This document shows, piece by piece, positions 58,062-64,000 of a DNA stretch of 64,000 nt. The notes under the pieces are model-generated. The model worked only from the letters and a program-made list of their open reading frames with translations. It was not told where the DNA came from and made no database searches. This DNA comes from Sporobolomyces roseus. Its lineage: Eukaryota; Basidiomycota; Microbotryomycetes; Sporidiobolales; Sporidiobolaceae. Location of the stretch: assembly GCA_016617785.1 (NCBI GenBank), contig JADILM010000008.1, positions 930,001 through 994,000 on the forward strand, given 5' to 3'. The position numbers were made by a program, and so were the translations under genes. Position 1 is the stretch's first letter, and every line of letters begins with the position of its first letter.

Positions 58062-59510
58062 ATGCCATCGTACAATCTCCCTTCGTTCCCTTCTCTCACA
58101 TCTCCACCTTCTTCTCCGCCTCTCCCCTCCAAACCCTCCCATTCTCATCGACGTACTCACTCCTCGCCCACAAAACCAACAACAACAGAGCGAGTAGAAT
58201 CGAATCCGATGGCGAGAAGGGAAGGGAAACGACCCGTTTTATCCATCATCCAACCTTCTAATTCCCACACTCTAAATAAGGGCAAAGACAAACTCCTCCC
58301 ACCTTTACCACTCTCTTCTTCGTCTCGTTCTAATTCCTCCCCTACTCGTTCCACTCCTCGCCCATTTCCAATCCGCGCAACTTCCTCCCCATCTTCTCTC
58401 TCTCAATCCCACACCTCCTCTGCTCCCTCTCCTCCTCAACCCCAACCTCGTCGTCGACCCCTCTCCCGACGATATACACGACCTCCCTCTCTCTTAACCT
58501 CCCGTTCCCCCTTACAATCCCACTCAATCCCTTCCTTTTCTCACAAACACCCTCAACACGCCCCAAACACGACTTTATTCGAAGAGCTCCTCATGCGGAA
58601 CCTCGAAAGACGATTTGGGGAAAGGTTGAACCAGTTCAAGAGTGCTGGAGAGAAAGTACAAGGTTTGGGAGGTGCTTTGAAACCGGGAAGGGAATTGTTG
58701 ATTTGGAGTGCTGTCAATCGATGTAAAGCACCCTCTCAAACGCAAGAAGGAATTAGAGGGAAGGGAGGGATCGAGAGTTGGAAAGAGAGTGGATTGAAAC
58801 GAGGAGGAGGTCATAAGAGAAGTCATACTTTACCTGATTTACGGAAAGCTTCAAAGAAGGAGGAAGAGAATGATGATGATGATTATGAACCATTAGCGAG
58901 ACAGTTGGAAGAAGTTATCAAGAAGAGACAGGAACAATATGAGAGGATTCAAGTTGAGAGGGTTAGGAAATCTTTCGAAGAGGAGAAGGAGAAGGGAAGG
59001 ACGGAAACTGTCAAAGTTAAATTACCGAAATCACCTGAACGAGCAAAATTGAAACCACTCGCTACTATGACTCGAGTCGAAACGGGAGGAGGGGATACGA
59101 GAGTGGGTAAAAAATCGAGGACACTTTCTCCTAATGCTCAACCCTTCCTACCCTCCTCTCCTACACCTCCCTGTTTCTCACCCCGTTGGCTTCCGACTCT
59201 ACCAGAACGAGTCGCAACTCTCTCCTGTTCTCCCTCACCTCCCACTCCTCACAGTCTCTCGACGCCTCCGTTCATCTCGAGATCCAAATCTGATTCTGGA
59301 CTCTCCCTTTCTCCTCTTCCTCCCTCCTCACAAAGGATAGATGCGCTTATGGTTGGAGGTAAGGGAGATAGTGGAGGAAATAGGGCGAGGGAAAGAGGTG
59401 CGAAGCTGAAGAAGAGGAGTAGGAGTGAGAATGGTTTGTTAGGCTTCTCCGGGATGGGGGCGACGGGGCTCGGGATGAGGAAGGGGAATGAAGGGATCTT
59501 ATCGTTCTGA
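58062..59510 (+). CDS. Disordered Ser/Pro/Arg-rich protein, unrecognised
   Basis: A single exon of 482 codons with no intron, unusual here. The first 170 residues are Ser/Pro-rich. A more ordered segment follows (FEELLMRNLERRFGERLNQF, then PGRELLIWSAVNRC), then a Lys/Glu coiled-coil-like helix (ARQLEEVIKKRQEQYERIQV) and another Ser/Pro tail ending in GNEGILSF. The ordered part may be the functional core; I do not recognise the family. Codon use and the long open frame support a real gene. Confidence 0.65.
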   Translation: MPSYNLPSFPSLTSPPSSPPLPSKPSHSHRRTHSSPTKPTTTERVESNPMARREGKRPVLSIIQPSNSHTLNKGKDKLLPPLPLSSSSRSNSSPTRSTPRPFPIRATSSPSSLSQSHTSSAPSPPQPQPRRRPLSRRYTRPPSLLTSRSPLQSHSIPSFSHKHPQHAPNTTLFEELLMRNLERRFGERLNQFKSAGEKVQGLGGALKPGRELLIWSAVNRCKAPSQTQEGIRGKGGIESWKESGLKRGGGHKRSHTLPDLRKASKKEEENDDDDYEPLARQLEEVIKKRQEQYERIQVERVRKSFEEEKEKGRTETVKVKLPKSPERAKLKPLATMTRVETGGGDTRVGKKSRTLSPNAQPFLPSSPTPPCFSPRWLPTLPERVATLSCSPSPPTPHSLSTPPFISRSKSDSGLSLSPLPPSSQRIDALMVGGKGDSGGNRARERGAKLKKRSRSENGLLGFSGMGATGLGMRKGNEGILSF

Positions 59511-59819
59511 ACTATTTTGTCTATCAGGTCTCCGTTATCGCTCGTTGATCAGATAGTCGTTGGAAACCGGGATTTCAACGATGGAATTCAACTGTTTCTG
59601 TCGAATTTCTTCCTCTTCGTCTGTTTGGTCGAGTAGACGACACGTCGTCATTCCATGCTTTAGCGATTACCTCGCCTTTGAACGAAAGCTTGCGAAATTC
59701 CTGGGTTACGATTGGGCGGAAAGTCAAGCTCAACTTTTTGTAATCCTCAATTTCCAATCATTCAACTTTTTGAACTTTTTTGTTTCTCCTCGACTTTCAC
59801 CTCATCTCGCCATTCCACG
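59511..59819. other. Tandem spacer, 309 bases
   Basis: Promoter of SDA1. The frame upstream of the SDA1 ATG is open for 36 codons, but the ATG at 59820 gives the natural start. Confidence 0.4.
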
Positions 59820-62800
59820 ATGTCCGGGCGACTCCCACCGATGTACGCAGGGTCCAAGAATGGATCTACGACTTCACGTACCGGTTCAACGGATACCAAG
59901 ACTGGATTACGAACTAAAACTCAACGAGGAATGTTGATCACTTCGTCCCTCCCAACTCTCCAGAACTTGATCAAGCGTAGTCCAGAATCCTATGCAGAGG
60001 AATTCGGAGTTCAGTGGAATCGATTCGGGAGTGCCGTAAAGATTGTACAGTTGGGATTGGGAGGGAGTGGGAAAAAGGACGAGGAGGAATTGAAGGAAGT
60101 TACGGGGTTCGTTTGTCAAGTGAGTCTTTTCTATCATACTCTCTCTTCCCTGGTTGAAAGGGGGAGAAGCTGATAGGGATTTGAGTGAAATTAGGTCGCA
60201 CATTTGTATCCTACTTTGACTGGAAGTTTACCGGGTGTATTGAGTGGTTTGTTGTTGAGTTCGACGGCGGCTCCCACTGCTAGTACTAGTAATGCGAATG
60301 GAGGAGGAGCAGGACAGGAAGGGTCAGGAATCAGTGGAGGGGGAGTCATGTTGGCACCGGAAACGAGGAAAACTATGATGCAGGGTCTAGTCTTACTCAG
60401 GAGAAGGGATGTCATCACTGGTGTAGAGTAAGCTCATTCGATAACTGAAAAGGAGGAAGGAAGGAAGCTGATGATTGCGATTCTTTTTCCGCAGGTTATT
60501 GAAAACTCTCTTCCCCTTGTTATCCCTCACCACTTCGCCCAACCTTCGATCTTTCATTCTCAAAACCATCATCGGTGATATCAAGAACGCAAACTTGAAG
60601 ACGAAGCATCACAAGTTGAATCGAATGGTTCAAGGATTATGTTTCCAAATGATTGAGAGGGGAATCGAAGCCGAGTCGGATCGAATTGGAACTGGAGTAA
60701 AAGCATCTAGGAGAGGAGCGAATGCAGGGAAAGCAGTAGGAGCTAGGGAAGCTATGTGGGCAGTCAAGATAGCGACAGAGTTGTGGAGGAAAAACATCTG
60801 GAGGGACGAAATGACGGTCAAATTGGTCGCTCGAGCGTGTTTCCACCCGGACACGAAGGTTCAATCTGCTGCGATGCACTTCTTCCTCGTTACCCCGGAT
60901 CAACAAGCTGGAGGAGGAGGAGATTTCGTCGATTCCGATGAGGAAGAAGATGCTGGACCCGACATTCAACAAGTCAAACACAAGGTCGAGATCAACAAGA
61001 AGAGGAAAAGTTCGGATAGGAAAGCGAGGAGGGAGATTAAGAGTGCGAATCAAAAGAGAAGGGAGAAGGAAAAGATGCAGAAGGAACCTCAAGCGAACTT
61101 CTCTGCGATCGAACTCCTCCAGAATCCAGAAGGGTTCGGAGAACAACTTTACGCTCAATTGGTCGCTGGAGATCGAGCCTACACTCTCGAACACAAAGTC
61201 TTGATGATGCAACTTTTCGGACGAGTTTCGACCACTCACAAACTCACCGTCCTACCCTTCTACTCTTACATCCTCAAATACCTCACTCACCACCAACTCC
61301 AAATCACTCAAATTCTCGTCGCCCTCGCTCAGTCAGTACACGATCGAACTCCCGACGAAGATTTACAACCCGTTCTTCGCAAAATCGCTGCAGAGTTCGT
61401 TCATTCCGGAGTCGCCGCCGAAGTCAACGCTGCCGGTCTCAACGCGATCACGGAAATCTCGAGGAGGCAACCTTTGGCGATGGATCGGGATTTGTTGGAG
61501 GATTTGATCGAGTACAGGAAATCGAAAGACAAGGGAGTCATGGTTTCAGCGAGAGGGTTACTTCAGTTGTTCAGGGAGGTCAACCCCGAGTTGTTGAAGA
61601 GGAGGGAGAGGGGTAAGGTCGCTAGTATGGCGATTCAAGCGGGAGAGGAAACGGCTCAACCGCTCAGGTTCGGAGAAGAGAGGGATGTCGCAACTGGTAT
61701 CGAAGGTCTCGATGTAAGTCTTCCCGCTTTCTATTCTCTCTTGACCCTTCATTCGTACTGATTAACTCGTACGTTCATTGCATAGCTCTTCGCTAAACAT
61801 CTCGCTGAAAAAGCTGAACAACAAGGAGAAGATGGAGCTGAGAACGCTGTCGATGAGGATGATGAAGCTGGTTGGGATGGATGGGAAGCCGAATTAGACT
61901 CTTCTGAAGACTCGGAGGAGGAGGGATGGATCAACGTCGAGAGTGAGGGAGAGTCGGATCTCGAGATTTCAGATTCGGACGACGATGACGAGGATCGCGA
62001 GAGGAAGAGGAGAAAGACTGAGTTGAAGGCAGCGACTTCGAAGAACGGGAAAGGAAAGGTTGTCGAGATGGCGGCGCTCAAGGAGGAAGACGAGATTGAA
62101 TTCGATAACGAGTCAGGTGAGGAGGACGAAGATGAAGAGGATAGCGACGAGGAGGAATCTGATGAAGAGGGAGGAAAGAAGAGTAAGGCTGCTGAAGAGC
62201 CAGAGGAGTACGAGATGAGTTTGGCACGAGCGAACAAAGTTCTTGAAGGTTCCGCTTTCGCAGATCTCGCAACTTCAAAGGTATGTTCTCCTTTTCACTT
62301 TCTCCCTTTCGATCGCCCTACTCACTATTCTCTCCTGCATAGATTCTCACTCCTGCCGATTTCGCCAAGATCAACGAACTTCGAATGTCAGCAGCAGAGG
62401 AAGATGCGAAGAACGGAGGAGGAGCTGCCGCCCGCCGCAAGCTCGCCGCTCTCGCCGCTGCCCGCAAAGCGAACCACGGAGACTCTTCAGACGCCTTCCT
62501 CGTCGAAGGAGACATCCTCGGTGTGCAGAAGAAGAAGAAGAATTCTTACGAGGAGCGATTGGCGAAGATCGCAGAGGGTCGAGAAGGACGAGAGAAGTTC
62601 GGAAGTCACAAGCACAAGAAGTTGGACGACAAGGCTCACTCGACTACGAATCAAGAGAAGAAGAGGAAAAAGAACTTTGCCATGGTTTCACACTCTTACA
62701 ATGTTACGAGCAAAGGAAAGGCGAGTTTACATCAGAAGAGCAAGAAACTTAGAAATCACGTCAATCGGTACGCTCTCCTTTTCTCTCACGCCTATCCTCC

Positions 62801-62883
62801 TTCTCTACTGACTGTCGTCGTCGTTTGTTTGTCTCTACAGTACGAAGAGTGGAGGACGACGAAGAAACGGAGAGCACAAATAG
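59820..62883 (+). CDS. SDA1: Ribosome biogenesis protein Sda1
   Basis: Six exons (59820-60119, 60195-60427, 60495-61713, 61786-62280, 62343-62767, 62841-62883) give 904 residues. Sda1 is a nuclear HEAT-like protein needed for late maturation and export of 60S pre-ribosomes. Family phrases are LPTLQNLIKRSPESYAEEF, LRSFILKTIIGDIKNAN with KTKHHKLNRMVQ, SAAMHFFL, ATELWRKNIW, LMMQLFGRVSTTHKL and PLAMDRDLLEDLIEYRKSKD. The C-terminal third is very acidic (EEDEDEEDSDEEESDEE) and then basic (GRRRNGEHK). The last exon supplies only 14 residues. A Gly/Ser-rich insert near residues 110-150 makes it longer than the yeast protein. Confidence 0.95.
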
Positions 62884-63197
62884 AACTACTAGATTTCCTT
62901 GTTTCCGAATACATTCTTTGGGTTGTACTGCTACATTTGTTTCCCTTTCCGCATACTTCCCTGCACTGCAACTTATCGTTTCGCTTCATTTTGGTTCCTC
63001 GGCCAGCGATTCAGAGCCTTCCTCCTTTCAACCTGTTTCGATTCGAAAATTTGTCAGTCACTGCACAGAAGCTGAGATCGTGGTGAGAGAGATCAGACTC
63101 ACTCTCTAGCGTTCCTCAGCATTCTGCGAGTCTTTCGCATCCGACTCCCTCTCCATCTCCTCTCTCCCTTCCCTCGCGTATCCCCTCCGAGTCCACC
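62884..63197. other. Convergent spacer, 314 bases
   Basis: Between the stops of SDA1 and paralog G. Nothing coding recognised. Confidence 0.5.
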
Positions 63198-64000
63198 TCA
63201 CTTCCCTCCCGCTTCGTGGACTTCCTTCTCCCGTCGACTACGAAACTCCTTCGAGATATGAGACTCGCTCTCCCCGCTTCTCTGCTCTTCAAATACGATT
63301 TCGATTCCCTTGTCCTCGGCGAATTGCAGAAGTTCCTCAACTTTGACCTTGATCTCTGGGTCGAGGTATCGGTGTGGCCGTAAGGTTGGGTCGAGGTAAA
63401 TCGAACGAAGTCGAATCGGGTCTTGGGTTTTGACAACTTCGATGAGCTTTGTGAAGGCATCAAAGAGCTCGATGTCGGCGTAGTGTGTAAGTTTGATGAA
63501 GCGTAAGTGTTGAGCCCCAGCCGAGTATACCGCGAATTCGTCAAAGTCCCCGGGAGTCGATTCGACCAAAGTTCGATCCCAACGAGGCTGGAAATCGTTA
63601 AGTGCGAGATCGACGAGCTCCGCTTCGACGACGAGTGAGTGGAGCTGAGGAAGGAGAGCAGCGGCAGGGAAGCGCTCGGGCGGGTAGTGCTCGTCCTCCA
63701 ACATGAAAACTCCGACAGCTCCGAGGGATCGCACGAGGGGAAGGGAAGTCGGAGTCAAAAGAGATTCGATGCCAGGCGCGCACATTGTTTCGTAATCGAT
63801 ACTGAGGGACTCGAGGGCCTCGAGTACGATGGGTGATGAAAGGATGTAGCCATTATTTGAGATTACGAGATCCGTCAATTCTGCGAAAGGTGAGATCAAG
63901 TCAGCTGACTGAGCTGAGAACGCGGAAGAAAATACACTGATGTACTCGGTAAGAGTTGTAAGAAGGAGAGATCTACTCGTTTCGAGTATCCTTCGAAGTA
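63198..64000 (-). CDS. F-box-like repeat-family protein, paralog G, 5' part outside window
   Basis: Exon 2 is 63880-63198 (683 nt, the same length as in paralog F). The end of exon 1 runs from 63946 to beyond the window edge. The 65-nt phase-1 intron joins LLP to KLTDLVIS at the family position. The F-box-like start is off the window. Exon 2 has LVRSLGAVGVF in the middle, RSIYLDPTLRP as in E and F (RSLYLDSSLRH, RSIYLDITLAP), and the C-terminal signature QFAEDKGIEIVFEEQ with KEFRSRR. It groups with E and F. Intact over the visible part. Confidence 0.75.
   Translation of the reverse strand, partial: LRRILETSRSLLLTTLTEYISVFSSAFSAQSADLISPFAELTDLVISNNGYILSSPIVLEALESLSIDYETMCAPGIESLLTPTSLPLVRSLGAVGVFMLEDEHYPPERFPAAALLPQLHSLVVEAELVDLALNDFQPRWDRTLVESTPGDFDEFAVYSAGAQHLRFIKLTHYADIELFDAFTKLIEVVKTQDPIRLRSIYLDPTLRPHRYLDPEIKVKVEELLQFAEDKGIEIVFEEQRSGESESHISKEFRSRREKEVHEAGGK

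Noticed and set aside
61749..62237. Poly-Ser protein on the minus strand
   Set aside because: Antisense of the acidic Glu/Asp codon run of SDA1; low-complexity artefact.

Overview
The window is nuclear DNA from a fungus, most likely a basidiomycete and perhaps a Pucciniomycotina-type red yeast (inference). Genes are split by many 50-80 nt introns with GTGAGT-like donors, and both strands are used with short spacers. The gene set (Raptor/Kog1, Spo71-like PH protein, Urc4, Cuf1-type copper-fist factor, CPL1-like secreted protein) fits a basidiomycete. I see no tRNA, rRNA, CRISPR or transposon genes. I assembled spliced models by matching reading frame and splice sites; every complete multi-exon CDS listed sums to a multiple of three.

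Layout. 0-7.5 kb: the 3' end of a Raptor gene, a mitochondrial ribosomal protein (mL40-like), and a head-to-tail cluster of three F-box-like paralogs (A, B, C), of which A carries an in-frame stop. 7.8-16 kb: mitochondrial uS12m, ribonucleotide reductase small subunit RNR2, and a Spo71-type PH-domain protein. 16-33 kb: two closely related amino-acid permeases in opposite orientation flank a 10.5 kb block with a prolyl oligopeptidase, a copper-fist regulator, the cytochrome oxidase assembly factor SURF1/Shy1 and F-box-like paralog D. 33-38.3 kb: a GT49/LARGE-like glycosyltransferase and the Pol II CTD phosphatase FCP1. 38.5-45.6 kb: a small membrane protein, F-box-like paralogs E and F, and between them a secreted cysteine-rich CPL1-like protein. 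45.8-53 kb: an unrecognised protein, a large disordered Ser/Pro-rich protein and URC4 (uracil catabolism). 53-63 kb: a LisH-WD40 TBL1/Sif2-type corepressor, TIM8, a disordered protein and the ribosome-biogenesis factor SDA1. 63.2-64 kb: the 3' part of paralog G.

The most distinctive feature is the repeated family. Seven members in 64 kb share an N-terminal F-box-like motif, one intron at the same place and in the same phase, an SLRHLA-type segment, and a C-terminal signature built around IEVVFEDQ followed by EF-x-RR. This looks like a lineage-expanded family of SCF substrate receptors. A second unusual feature is a 12-nt microexon carrying the catalytic serine of the prolyl oligopeptidase, followed by a likely GC-AG intron. 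Several housekeeping genes serve the mitochondrion (mL40, uS12m, SURF1, Tim8), but nothing indicates they are co-regulated.
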